Shown here: piece by piece, positions 1-11,926 of the stretch
How the letters are laid out: each line of letters starts with the position of its first letter
How positions within the stretch are numbered: position 1 is the stretch's first letter
From: Ottelia alismoides
Taxonomy: Eukaryota > Streptophyta > Magnoliopsida > Alismatales > Hydrocharitaceae
Direction of reading: 5' to 3'
Length of the DNA stretch: 64,000 nucleotides
NCBI GenBank assembly: GCA_037367405.1
Contig: JAZKJV010010753.1
Coordinates: forward strand, 248,001-312,000
Notes under the pieces: generated by a model
The model's database searches: none
What the model was told of the DNA's origin: nothing
Seen by the model: the letters and a program-made list of their open reading frames with translations, nothing else
Translations under genes and position numbers: made by a program

Positions 1-566
1 AAGTTGTGTAGATAGTATCACCAAAATGGGAGGATTTTAGTTCATGTTTCCTATATTTCCATCAATATGGTCGAGAAGAGCTATACTTTCTCCGACTTCG
101 CTGGAGAGGAATAGTTTGTTTAAATACAATATTTTAGAATATTCTCAATTATTATAATGGTTAGTGCACACTTAAATGGTATGGTGGTAGTACAGTATGT
201 ATGTTTACCCCCAAAAGACTAGGGTTCAAATCCCCACTTACCAGGGTTGTGTTAAGTAGTAGACAGCCAGTGTAAAAAATAATTGAATCTTTCAACATAT
301 ATTTGAGCAAAAATCCATATAGTCGACCATACTTATAGCGGGAGAAGGCTTTGTCATTTTTATTGTTATAGTTAGAAAATGTTTTTTGGTTTTCCAGCAA
401 CAAAAAAACTTTCTTTTCTGGTTTCCTATCAACCACACCCTATCACCCTCACACCTTATTCTGACTCCAGTTTTAGCAACATATGATGTTGAACAGACTT
501 TTTTATATTTGTGCATTTTTAAACATAAAATCATATGATATAAAACCAAATAAAAACAACCATCAC
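1..566 (-). other. IPMS: Part of intron 1 of the isopropylmalate synthase gene
   Basis: This follows the splice donor at 566-565 on the minus strand. It is AT-rich, with no reading frame resembling the next segment of the synthase in any minus-strand frame, so exon 2 is inferred to lie beyond the left edge. The short open frames (91 and 85 residues) are low-complexity and unrecognised. Confidence 0.6.
160..290 (+). repeat. Possible tRNA-derived SINE or tRNA pseudogene
   Basis: A good pol III B-box match (GGTTCAAATCC, 223-233) lies about 45 bases after an A-box-like stretch (TGGTATGGTGG, 178-188), the spacing seen in tRNAs and tRNA-derived SINEs. No full tRNA cloverleaf can be drawn, and neither a 3' tail nor target duplications were identified, so boundaries are guesses. 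It sits in the inferred intron, antisense to the gene. Confidence 0.35.
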
Positions 567-1246
567 CTCCCCGCGTCCTCAGGACTGAACTCTACGTCCT
601 CACAACCAAGGCTCCTTGCGTATGCCACCATCTCCGTAGCGATCTTCACCACCTCCTCCCTCGTTTTTCTCAGCTTGTACTTCATGTGGATCTCGCTCGT
701 CGCAATGAACGTGTGCACCCGAGGCCTCCTTGCATGTCTCACAGCCTCCCAGGCCTTGTCGATGTCGTTCTTGTTGCATCTAGCGAGTCCACAGATCACG
801 GGGACATGTCCACACTCCCCGACGGGGCAGTTGCCGACCTCGACAGCGATGGCGCGAACTGCGTCGAGGTCGTCCGGAGAAGAGGCGGGGAAGCCAGCCT
901 CGATGATGTCGACACCGAGGCGAGAGAGCTGGCGGGCGATGGTGAGCTTCTCCTGGCTGGTCATGGTGGCGCCGGGGGACTGCTCGCCGTCGCGGAGGGT
1001 CGTGTCAAAGATGCGCACGTAGTGGGGGTCGGAGATGCGGGAAGGGACATATTCGGGTCGGAAAGGGAGGGAGCACCGGACGGCGACTGCGGCGCGGCGC
1101 AGGGGGGCGGAGGGGCCGCTGAGTGCAGTGGAGGCGCGGCAGAGGCGGGCGGAGGGGATGCGGGTGGCGGCGGAAAGGTGGCGGAGGAAGGCGGGGTTGG
1201 GGTTAGGGTTTTGGAGGAAGATGGAGGAGGAGGAAGAGACAGCCAT
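567..1246 (-). CDS. IPMS: 2-isopropylmalate synthase, first coding exon (partial gene)
   Basis: The enzyme condenses acetyl-CoA with 2-oxoisovalerate, the first committed step of leucine synthesis in plastids. The exon encodes about 226 residues. Residues 1-57 are rich in Ser, Ala and Arg with few acidic residues, as in a chloroplast transit peptide; VRC at 56-58 is a plausible processing area. The catalytic domain starts near residue 76 ([17 protein letters not shown]); R85 and D86 match the catalytic Arg and a metal-binding Asp of the family. The motif [10 protein letters not shown] then runs into a consensus splice donor (AG at 568-567, GT at 566-565). If the donor is ignored the frame stops at once, which supports the splice. 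The start ATG at 1246-1244 has a good plant context (ACAATGGC). Plant enzymes are about 600 residues or more, so roughly two thirds, including the HxH metal site and the regulatory domain, must lie in later exons left of base 1. The product assignment is secure; whether the gene is intact cannot be judged here. Confidence 0.93.
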
Positions 1247-2547
1247 TGTCGCGGCGGCGGCGGCGGAGTGGAGGGAAGAGGATGTCGCTATTGGTTCGTT
1301 GATAAGCTCTAACGGGGTTTGGATGCTATATGTAAGTTACTTTTATCTAGAGTTGGTATTATAGGATGGATAAATGATACACCATTGGCAACCATCTAAT
1401 AAAAAAACAAATTGATTGGACTTTTCTCTCTTAGTTATGATTACTTTTTATAGATTTTGAAGGATATTTTATATATTTTTACTAATTCCAAATTTTTTTT
1501 ATCATTGGTGATCACTTTTCGACACAAAAATTTTACAATATTGAATAGATTACGTACCATCATATAATTATTCAATTGGTCGAAAAATTAAAATAGTAAA
1601 AAAATTTGATTCAAGATGGACAATATAACATATAGATTTTCAAATGTTGGTCAGAGATGATTGACCATGGATTATGCATTTATATTATTATTATTATTAT
1701 TATTATTTTGAAAGAAAAAAGTTTCTCCATCGTATACAAGTATAATTATGATGTGTATATATATTCGTGAAAAAAATATCAGACATATGGATCCACATTT
1801 TTTTGATTGGAAACAAATATAGATATCTTTTACGATTATGAATGATTACCATGCAGATTGCTTCGTAAAAAATTACCATATCCAAATTCATATTCTTTAG
1901 GAAATTGATATGGATTTTTTTGTGATCAAAATATGGAAATAAATACAAGTGATCTTTTACAATTAGAGAGATATATTATTATGAGGATACATACATAACC
2001 TTAATATCAATATATGTCTGTTATTATATGTATTTCCAATTACAAAAATTTACAAAATCATTTGTTTGATATTGTATTTTTGCGGATATTTATATATATC
2101 ACAATCATACGAATGTAGATTATATGAGTAGTCACCTTCAACTAATATATAGAAATCTATATGCTAGGGCATCCATCTGAAAAATCCATTTGATGGGTAC
2201 ATATTAATAATCTGATCATTTCATATTATATTCTTTTACCATTAGATATTGAAGATATGAATTCAATGGACGTTCTAATTGTTTTGTGTCCATAAGAAAG
2301 TGAATACTCACATGAAAAGTGATTTGATGTTGTGATATGAAACTATTTTTTGTACATAGGAAATATTTAATTCCTAGAAATATATAAAGCAATCTTCAAA
2401 TTTGATGAAAAGTAATAAACAATAAAAGGAGAGAGGTTTGTCATTAATGCTCCAATTAACTTCGATCCTTTCTTTTTATAGATGGTTGCCACATGTACAA
2501 AGGATGAGGTGACATTCATCCATGTTATATCATCTATTTTAAGGATT
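1247..2547. other. AT-rich DNA upstream of the synthase gene; ATT microsatellite
   Basis: The first 60 bases beyond the ATG are GCG-rich and probably 5' leader. Beyond that the DNA is strongly AT-rich with no recognisable gene on either strand. An (ATT)n tract of about nine units lies at 1682-1708. The gene promoter should be in the first few hundred bases, but I cannot point to a convincing TATA box. Confidence 0.6.
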
Positions 2548-2684
2548 TGTTTGGTTGCAGGGTTGGGGAGGGTTGGGTTGGGTTGGGGTATCCCTGTGAA
2601 TAGTAAACTGTGAAGAGGATTGGGAGGGTTGGAAGGAGGGGTGCCCCAGGTACCCCAACCCTACCCAACCCTGCAACTAAACGG
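2548..2684. mobile_element. Small inverted-repeat transposon (MITE)
   Basis: The ends are inverted copies of each other: the left end reads TTTGGTTGCAGGGTTGGG and the right end, on the other strand, reads TTTAGTTGCAGGGTTGGG, with similarity continuing for about 30 bases through a GGGTTGG-rich arm. The whole unit is about 137 bp and non-coding, as expected for a MITE mobilised in trans. Terminal motifs of this kind are common in plant hAT or Harbinger MITEs; I cannot decide between them because no clear target duplication was seen. Confidence 0.7.
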
Positions 2685-2908
2685 AAAATAAAAAGTGAAC
2701 TTATCTAGAGATCCAAACCAAACTCTAATGTGAGGATGCGAGGATTCGGAATTTGTCCTTATAAAGCTTGGGTGGAATGAGCGGACTCGGTCGCGGGCAA
2801 GGACATATTTAAAGGGGGTAAGGAGGGGCACATGCCCCCCTAAATTTTTTAGATTACATAAAATATATTTAATTATTCTTTATGGATTTTTGAAGGAAAA
2901 ATGATCAT
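2685..2908. other. Non-coding spacer; possible edge of a decayed DNA transposon
   Basis: No gene is seen. The stretch at 2795-2860 (GGGGGTAAGGAGGGGCACA, then CCCCCC and T-rich DNA) looks like the subterminal part of hAT-type plant transposons, and a possible partner end lies near 32880-32920 on the far side of Copia element D. Confidence 0.25.
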
Positions 2909-2913
2909 AATAT
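2909..2913. repeat. Target-site duplication of Copia element D, left copy (AATAT)
   Basis: AATAT directly abuts the left LTR and is repeated at 31867-31871 directly after the right LTR, nearly 29 kb away. This fixes the ends of element D. Confidence 0.9.
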
Positions 2914-5534
2914 TGAAGGATATGGTGAGATCCTTAAGCGTATCACGGAAGCATGAGGATCGCATCGTATGCGATCGAGAGCGACTAGTCGCATTAGTTG
3001 CTCAAGATAGTGGAAATTTAAAAAAAACATGCGATGAAACCACATGATTCAAGAACACTTCTCAGATCATTTCATCTAAACTACAAACAAGTATTAGAGT
3101 TACCTCTTGAAGCATGGTTGCAATCGAGTCTCCAAACGAGGAAACCTCCTGTCTCAAGTCCGATCCGACGGAAGAGACGCTTGCGAGCGCATTGATAAAA
3201 CGCGCGCTTCTCGCAATCCATGTTGATGATCCAAGCGACGAATCTCATGATCTCATCACATGAGATCCGACGTCTTCTTCACGAGTGAGGCACACCGAAG
3301 GAGACGAAGATCTATGAGCAAACAATCCGGCAGCATAACGATGACGTGGCGGTAATGGTGACTCTCTCTAGGGAATCATGATGGACGGCCACAAGAGAGA
3401 GAGAGGAAGTTGGTGCGTAGAGAGAATGAAAGAGAGAGAGAGAGAGAGAGAGAGCATATGTTGTTGTCTCCAACTTATGTTATTTGTAACTTGAAGAGTA
3501 AGGGGTGCATTATAGTATTTTAAGATCCATGGATCTCGATCCATAGACAACACAAATACAATGGCTCGCATTGATTTGTGTTTCTTTTAATGGCCAAGAT
3601 TTTGTTGTAAAAACACAATAACAATTAGTTAAAATTAGATTAAATATATATATTGATAAATAATTATAAATTAGTCTAAATTAAATCAATCAAGCATGGA
3701 GATTATAGAATGGAGATTACATAACCCTTTCCTAATGGGAGTTGGTGGAAATCTTATGTAATCTTATGAGATTACATTATTCCATGAAAATCTCCAATGT
3801 TTACAACAACACTTGTTGTAAATTATTCTACACAAATAATTCATAATTATTTTGAGAATATTGTAATCTTGCCATTGAAAAAATGTGAATCACATTCACA
3901 ACCCAAAATAAAATGTGAAATACATTTTCAATTAATGGTCCAATGTGACTCCAATTCATATCAACATTTAATTAACAAATGTAAATTACAAAATAGCTCT
4001 CTCTTATATATTATAAATCACATTTATAATATATATGATTAATATGGATAGTGTTATCCACATTATTCATATCTATGATAATTAAATTACATTTAATCAT
4101 CTTGGATCTCTATTCTCATGTATCCAAATAATATGAATCACATTTGCATTATTCACATCCTTGATAATTAAATCACATTTAGTTATCTGAGATAACTCTC
4201 CTTATAATATGAATCAAATTCATATTATTCATGGCAATTAAATCACATTTAATTATCAGTTTTTTCGATGCTCGGGTACATATATAAAGAATGAAATTAT
4301 CCTTGAACTTTTTCAAGGATAATGCACTTTCTCCACGGATACTTGGAGATAAGGACATGACAATTGTATTGTTCCACGTATAGTGACTTGGATATTGAGA
4401 TCACATCTCAAATCCAGATCTTGCAGACCTCTCATAGATGCTTGATTAAATCAAGACCGCAAATCTAATCTTCTCATTACATATGAATTACATTCAGATT
4501 AATGTCCAATGTTTGGACCAAGATCAGATCACTTCTCTACTTGAGACTAGTCACTAAAATTTAGACTCGTTTCATCGTTCCTTAGGAATGGAAGGGGTCA
4601 TGGTTATACTATCATTTATGACCACATAACCCTCACGTATTCCTAATATATGTACATCCTGCGTACTGGAAGACCCAGAATAAACCTAAAATATTATATC
4701 TCTTTTTCATTGTCTACTTCAGGGCTTTATCATTAAGTTTCTCATTTGACTATTGGGAGTCAGTATCGATCATATACTTTCCAAAAGTATATATCATACC
4801 TAGGTGTTGAACATATACTTGCCAAAAGTATATATCAAACCTACAAATTCAGTCAAGCTTCCAAAGCGAGATGATCGTGCATGGAATTTTATTCTTCCCA
4901 ACATCTCAAGAGTGAGCTCATGTCTTCTAATTCGGTAAATGAACCTGTATGATCCCTTTGAGAGATCATATTACTCACACACCCTTGTATGCACACCAGC
5001 GTGTTGGTGTATAGACCTTGATTAGGTCATCAACCTATTGGTCTACCAAATGTGCATACTTAGAGATATAGTAACACATCTGTCTCTGGTTAGAGGATGC
5101 GTGCCTATATTGTGATAGCATACAACATAAGACTTTGGTTATATCGATCTCGTTAAGTCAACCCTTTGACCGAACTTATCTAACAACTTCGAATCTCTAT
5201 TCCTATGTAGATGACCTGCATCAAGAGGTCGATTAGATATCAACCTTTGAAGAAAAGATTGCCATCTCCTTCTCATGCTAGGGATCCTCTCTTAATAATC
5301 ATTTAACGGTACTTGATGATTCCTCAATCTAACTCTTTAGATATTCATCCAAGCACCAGCCTATATGATTCAATAATTGAATCAGTATGCTCATTAAGAT
5401 AGCCATGGTACATATACCTAATTGCACTAAGGGACATATTATGCAAATTAATTATTCTTCATTTCAGATCATGGAATGATATTCGCAATAACGTTTACTG
5501 CATAATGGATCATTGTGGGCTCACATGTCCAACA
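2914..5534 (-). repeat. 3' LTR of Copia element D
   Basis: In element orientation it starts TGTTGGACAT at 5534 and ends ATATCCTTCA at 2914 (TG...CA). It aligns along its length with 29264-31866, the G solo LTR, and the A and B LTRs. A GA microsatellite at 3429-3454 marks the transcribed leader. The matching TATA box, clear in A, B and G, is decayed here. Plus-strand open frames in it (for example 3797-4042) are chance. Confidence 0.9.
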
Positions 5535-5550
5535 ATCTCCCACTAGCCCA
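5535..5550 (-). other. Polypurine tract of Copia element D
   Basis: On the minus strand this reads TGGGCTAGTGGGAGAT and directly precedes the 3' LTR start. It is the expected primer for plus-strand DNA synthesis and is shared with element A (60249-60264). Confidence 0.8.
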
Positions 5551-8500
5551 AAGAGCCATTAATGGGTTAATATTTAAACTCATACTCATGTGGCAGTCAT
5601 AGGTTATTTAAAAAAGTAGTTAGGTAAGCTGATCGGTCACTCTATTCCTAAGAGACTACGCCAAGTCCTTTTACGGCACTTGCATATCCCTAGTAAATGT
5701 GCTCGCATCCAATGCGAATGTTGCTTCTCATGCAACCAATACTCAATCTTTCCATTTATAATGTCCTTGACATTACAACTTAATAATTATTATAAACAAT
5801 ATATAATTTCCACTATCCTTATTAGAATATCCTTATTGCCGGAGATCGCTATCTCCTAAGGTATCTACAATTAAGATCTTTTAGATCACTACCTATAAAG
5901 TCGTAAGTTATTGATGACAATACTTAGAGATCACTATCTCACACGTCTTGTCCTCTTTGAAGATATTGTTATTATTGCAATCAAGTATTTTATCTCCATA
6001 GTAGGATTAGTAACAATTTACTACTCCCACTACATGGTAGACATCTGACTTTTGTACACATCTAGCATACACTCGGCTTTGCATAACTGATGCACAAGGA
6101 CAAACAGTTTTAGCATCCACTTCCTCAATTCTTTGAGGCGTTATCCCTTCAGATATGTTAGTACCATATATTAAAGGAATGAAGCCTTCCTTTGGGTTTT
6201 CCAAGAATGGAATATATCCAAGGTGTACTACAAATGTTACGGTCCCAATACCCTCTTTTCTTTGCTTCTGAATAATTTCAGAACTAAGATATAAGAGGTA
6301 TCCTTGAGATCATATCTCAAATTATGGAACAACCATATTATAAAATACTTATTTATATCATTCTAAATGATTAGGATATTATCTACATTCAGCACAACGA
6401 ACACAATGGTACTCCCACTAAGCTTGACATGGTTCATCAAGATTATATCTGAAATCATAATCAAATCTTACGATCCAACTACAAGAAGCTTATTTAAGTC
6501 CATAGATGGAGTTCTTTAGCTTTCACATTTTGCTTTCCTCAACCATGAAGCCTTAGGGCTACTTCATATGAATATTCTCAGAGAGGTATTTATAGAGGAA
6601 TGCAATCTTGGCTTCACTCTCGAGGACGCCAAAGTCAAGATGTGTAACTATAGTTAGCAATATTCTGATGGGTTTAATCAAGTTCACTGGAGAGTAAGTC
6701 TCACCGCAAGCGATGTCTTCTCTTCGATGTGTAGCTTATGGTTGTGATCTGTGCTTTGAAGGTCTCTACCTTATCATCAAGTTACCTCTTTCTCTTGAAG
6801 ATCCATTTACACCATATATAACACTTGTATATGAAGTCTACTTTAGACTTTATTGCTAAAATCCATCTTTTCCATTTCATGATCCTCAGGAGCTTTATTA
6901 CGTGAAGTCCGATCACTTTCAGACTTAACTGACACATGGAATCTATCCTCAAACTCAATTGAATAGGTATTAGTGTTTCATCTTTAATTATACTTTTAGT
7001 TTCCAATTTCAGGATCTTCTTTATCTTCTCAAGATAAATGAGTCCCTTCACTTCATTTTCATCTTGATTCTCAAGAAAGACGTCTTCTGAGAATCACATT
7101 CTCAGATGTGAGATCTTTTAAGAATCTCAAGGTCATAAAGTAGGTATCCAATATCATCCTCTATTTTCTTAATGAAGTAGCACTCTATTATGCTAGATTC
7201 CAGCTTACTTGCTTGGAACCTTATTAATGATATATATTGTAGTCCCTACTACATATATACCTTGGAAACTAAGAGGTAATTGTGCTAATATTCATTATTG
7301 ATCAAATCATGTCGTACATGATCAATTATATCTCCCTACAACTCCATTGATTTAGGTGCATTCGGAGGATTGAGATAGGAATGATATTCCTTTCTCCATA
7401 AGGTATTCCTTGAATTCATCTAATAGATACATGCTACCTAGTTAGATCAAATTCATTTAATATTCCTTCAAACTTTGGTTCTAAACCAAAATTGTAAAAT
7501 CTTTGAAAATTTCAAAGGTTTCTAAGGTGAAGAGAGAAATATCATATCGCAAATAATCATCGAATGATATCACATATCATCAATGTTTATCATGATATAG
7601 ATGATCCACATACATGAATATGTATGAGATATTGAATACCTTGATATCTTACACCATTCTCAGAGAAGGGTGTATTGGACATTTTTCCGTGAATACAATA
7701 TTCACAAGTATGTAAGATTTAAAATTTTAGACATTCTAAAACTTCGTCTCTTATTAGTATATTGATCTCATCAAAAGACACATGTCCAAGGCTTGATTCC
7801 AGATCATTGTCAAATGATCTTCATCCTCCTATTAATCTATTAAAGGTTTAATTTTCAGTATTAGAAATGTTAATGAACCATTCATTAATATTCTAGTATA
7901 GTCCTCTAGATTTTAGATTGCTTTCTGAAAAATATCCATCATAACTCTTTATGATAGGTCTATTCCAGAATTCATGTTTATTTCCAATATTTAGAAATAA
8001 AAAAAGAGTGTATTCTAATATCTAGGTCATAAAGACATTCTTTAAGACCAAGGACTCTCCCACTGAAAATATGAATCTATCCATTCAACAGAGATTGTTG
8101 CAACAATGGCATCAACATCCATGAGGATGACTTTTAAACCTTAAGATCAAAATTTCTAGTCTTCTAAAACATATGCAATCCAATTGCAAATGTTATCAAA
8201 AGAATGAGATACAATTACTAGACTTTGAGCTTATTTAATAAGGAACTTAATTTCTGTGATCAAATGTAGATTATATATTATTCCGATGCACTATCCGAGT
8301 CCTTCTCTAAGGAGCTTAGATATTCTAGATAGTCATACTATCAGCATAACGACTTATTGTAGTATTGACATTCATCCCACTCTTTGGATGTCATATGGAA
8401 GTTATAGAAGTACAATCAATTTTTTGACTTTCCTTCTTGCTTGGGTCAGACCCTTGCTTCCATTACGATCCCTTCATCTATAAGCAACCATTGCTTAAGA

Positions 8501-9105
8501 CCAAGGATCTCTTATGTTGAACTCGAAGAATTCAATGTAAGAGTATTTCAACATTTATACATGCTTCATTCAATTCATACAATATGAATATATGAAGCTT
8601 CATGAATGACTAGAGTATATATAGTAGAATGATGGCACTCATCGTATTTACATACATCATAGCTCTTAAAGACTTAGGTTTAGGTAGGTATTCAAACATT
8701 TTGATTACATCATCTCTTATAGAGCCACCATTATGCATGATGCAGTGAACCATGTCATTCATGATTAAATGTCGAGACAACATATGTATGCCAAAACATC
8801 TTCTTAGATTTTATAAGGATTAATTTCTATCATTATCGATATGTCACTTTCAAAGTACATTCAATGAGAGATCATGACTAAAGAGACATACAACCCTAAG
8901 GTTGTAGTCCTATTGTCTTATTTAATTGTCATTCCTCATTATTATGAGGAAACTTGCACATGGCAACCACATACATTGTGTGTCCAACTGCATGTACAAT
9001 ATCTTGATCATGGATTAGATCCATGACAATTTACTAGTTATCACTGAGTACTATATTAAGTGGGTTTAATGAAGGATTATCTGAAATTAGAAATTTACAT
9101 AAATG
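5551..9105 (-). pseudogene. Decayed Copia gag-pol of element D (3' two thirds)
   Basis: In element order (right to left): a gag-like stretch up to about 8300, pre-integrase and integrase remnants (7300-7480 carries a SDRGGEYL-like block in broken frames), then reverse transcriptase. The 65-residue open frame at 6007-6204 contains NPKEGFIPLIYG, the segment that follows the polymerase core in Copia enzymes; RNase H remnants follow toward 5600. Stops and frameshifts are frequent. It is colinear with 56640-60250 of element A. The very low GC and lack of any frame over 90 codons show long decay. Confidence 0.75.
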
Positions 9106-9110
9106 TATAT
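9106..9110. repeat. Target-site duplication of solo LTR E, left copy (TATAT)
   Basis: TATAT abuts the start of the E insertion and recurs at 27674-27678 immediately after it. Copia D sequence continues on both outer sides. Confidence 0.85.
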
Positions 9111-10704
9111 TGATGAGCCGAAAATCCGACGCGGTCGAGATGGATAATAATAAATCACAATTGTCATTGTTCTCAACCACGCGATTCAGTTCATCGAGAA
9201 AAATTTGTATTTTAAACCACTTAATAAAACATAAATCAATGAGAGCAAATGTAAGCGGTTTTCGCTATTCTTTTTACCTGCTATAATGACCAGGGTTGAA
9301 CACAAGGAGCACGATTTAAAAATCAAGTAGCCAAAATTCAGAAATGATTTTTTAGTGGTTTTTGAATTATTATTTTTTTAAATTTTCAAAACAATCACAA
9401 AGGAATAAAAACACACACACCCCATACTCTTTTTCTATTTTTTTAATGATAAAAAATGCTCAAAAAATTAAAAAGAAAATGTTTTTGTATTTTATATATT
9501 TTCAAATATTTTTGGTAATTTTTTCGAAATTTCCTGATGTTTTTGTGATTTCCTAAAAATGAAACAGTGGAAAATAACGGAAACAATACACAGCTAAGAT
9601 TATTTTACAATTTAAAAATACTAAGTGCCCAATAATTCTGGAAATTATTTTTAATATAAACTAAAAATAAATATCTACAATCAGAAACTGAAATCACTAT
9701 TTTTGGATTTTTCTAGAACTGTCTACAATTTTTTTACGAATTTTCATTTTCACAATTTTTTTGGTTTTTATAAATAGAAAATGCACAAAAATTGGATAGA
9801 AATTAAAAGACAACAAAACACACCTACAGTAATTCTTTTGAATTTTTAGGCTATTTTTCTAATTTTTTTATGAATTTTACAATTTCGAGCTGACAAAAAG
9901 TTACTGTTTTTGAATTTTTAAAAATATTAAACAACAATAAAATGCTATGAAAAAAATTACGTAATGTTAAGGCACATAGCAGAAGCATACACGAATTTTC
10001 GCAACTATTTTCGGCTCATAAAACATTTATTTCATTGAAAAGAGTATGCAAAATTAAAGTCTGCAGTATAGGGACTTAGCTGCAGTTATTCATAGTTTTG
10101 CATAAAAATAAATTGACAATAAGTAAAATACACGGATAATAATACAATTTACCCTTTTTTATTTTAAAAACTCCTCCCCTTCCCAGGGTTGCTTAGTGCT
10201 TTTCTTTCTCAAGGGGAGGATAAGGAGTTGCCGCCCCTCTGGAAGGCTATGTCGGTGGACGACGGGCGGCGCGGCTTCAGCTGGAGGGCCCGCACGGGTT
10301 GACGCGGGGTCATGCGCCGCGGTAGCGCGGCTGAAGGCGGGGACGCGACCATGCGGCACTTGCGCGGAGGGCGTGGGTCGCAGGAGGTTAGGGCGTGGGT
10401 CGCAGGAGGTCGGGGCGGCACAGGTTTCGACGAAGGTGGCGTGACGGAGGTGAAGTGGGGCTGAATCTCGCATAGTGGCGCGAGTAGGCTAGAGGTTGCT
10501 CTGGGTCATGGCGGCAGCCGCGTACGCGGGCTGAAGGTGGGCACGCGATGGGGAGGAGCACGGTGGAGGCATCGCGCACAGGAGGCACGGTAGGGGCGAG
10601 GCCACACGCGGAGGCGTGGCCGCCACGCACGAAGGGCGCCAACGCGGGGCTCGCTGGGGAAGAGGGGACGCGCGGACGGGCGGTTCTGCTGTGACGGCCG
10701 GGGG

Positions 10705-10709
10705 GCCGC
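10705..10709. repeat. Target-site duplication of Gypsy element H, left copy (GCCGC)
   Basis: GCCGC abuts the H 5' LTR and is repeated at 26053-26057 right after the 3' LTR. Confidence 0.9.
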
Positions 10710-11575
10710 TGATGAATCTCGGATTCATCACTCTAAATCTCATTTATTAAGCTCAAAACTCTCAAAATCATTAGCATTTCTACATTTATTTGGCTTAATT
10801 AGCATTCGTGGATGTTTTCATAAGAATTGCATTTTATCCATGATGTCTGCACAAAATAAGAAGCCAAAAATCTCAGCCAAAATTAACCCGTAAATAACCT
10901 AAATTCCCTGATTTTTAACTCCTTCATGCTGACTCCAAATAACCCAAAACTACCTCCACTGTGTACATATCATTAACAAGAATAAATGAAAAATACAAAA
11001 AAATCACTGACCCAAATGAGTGGACCAAAAATCCAAACCCTAGTTTCAGGATTTTCGGACTAAATACCACATATCTTCCCCATCCAGTGTCCGATTTGAT
11101 CCTACTCACTTTTGAATGAATTTACATTCAATTACCTTCAAAACAAGACCAAATTCAAGTGAATCGGAGCTCATATGTGAAAGTTGGGTTTTGGGCCTCT
11201 TTTGTAGATTGTGTATTTTAGCGATTTTTGACCTTACATTCTATGTACATATTTTCTTAGTTAATAAAAATCCAGAAAAAATTAGATTAATGTGCAAATA
11301 TTTATCTCTGATTTCTAACACATTTTTCCCGATTTTTATCTGATTTAAAAAATGACAAAAAAATTATAAAACCAAAAAATCAAGGTGTTCTATGTACATG
11401 GGATACCCCAAAAATATCACTTTGTTCATTTGATCGATTTTGATTTTGATGTCTTCATGAAAGTTGTAAATCTCATCGAGACGAGCAATTTTCATGAAGA
11501 AACTTTTTCGATCCGAGGTCGTTTGCTATTTATTTCGGATTTTATAAAGGATTTCATCTCGGAATTTTCTGGTGC

Positions 11576-11752
11576 TGACACGTGGCCGCCCCTGAGACCG
11601 CCACGTGTCAACCATTTTTGGCCCCATTACTTATTCGTTTTTATTAAAAAAATAATAAAAGACCTCGCACGTGTGTGGCACGTGCCGCCCAGGCATGTGC
11701 GCCGCACGTGCCCCGCGCCTTCTCCGATCCCACGCCACGTGGAGCTCTTCTG
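11576..11752 (+). promoter_or_regulatory. Cluster of CACGTG (G-box type) sites in the H LTR
   Basis: CACGTG or near-identical ACGT cores occur about seven times here, upstream of the TATA-like box, and the cluster is retained in the 3' LTR at about 23835-24005. In plants these cores bind bZIP and bHLH factors. A regulatory role in this element is inferred from position and repetition only. Confidence 0.45.
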
Positions 11753-11918
11753 GCCGCCTGATCTCGGGCGATCAGACAACCAGGTCTCGTCTTCTTCCTC
11801 CCCTCGTGTAGGAACCCCCCCCCCCCCCGTGATCTCCGCCAACGGCTACTGCCGCCCCCCAATCCTCGCAACGGCCACCCCTCCCCGTGATCTCCGCACC
11901 GGCCACCTCTTCCACTGC

Positions 11919-11926
11919 TATTTAAG
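11919..11926 (+). promoter_or_regulatory. Probable TATA box of the H LTR
   Basis: TATTTAAG sits in GC-rich DNA just after the CACGTG cluster and before a CT-rich leader. The same word is at 24178-24185 in the other LTR and at 46767-46774 in solo LTR F. It is a reasonable core promoter for the element RNA; the start site is not known. Confidence 0.5.

Noticed and set aside
686..1364. Plus-strand open frames of 208 and 109 codons
   Set aside because: They lie opposite the GC-rich synthase exon and have Gly/Arg-rich low-complexity translations; antisense shadows.
10159..10743. Several GC-rich open frames of 70-104 codons
   Set aside because: Overlapping frames on both strands in the GC-rich block of solo LTR E with no recognisable protein.
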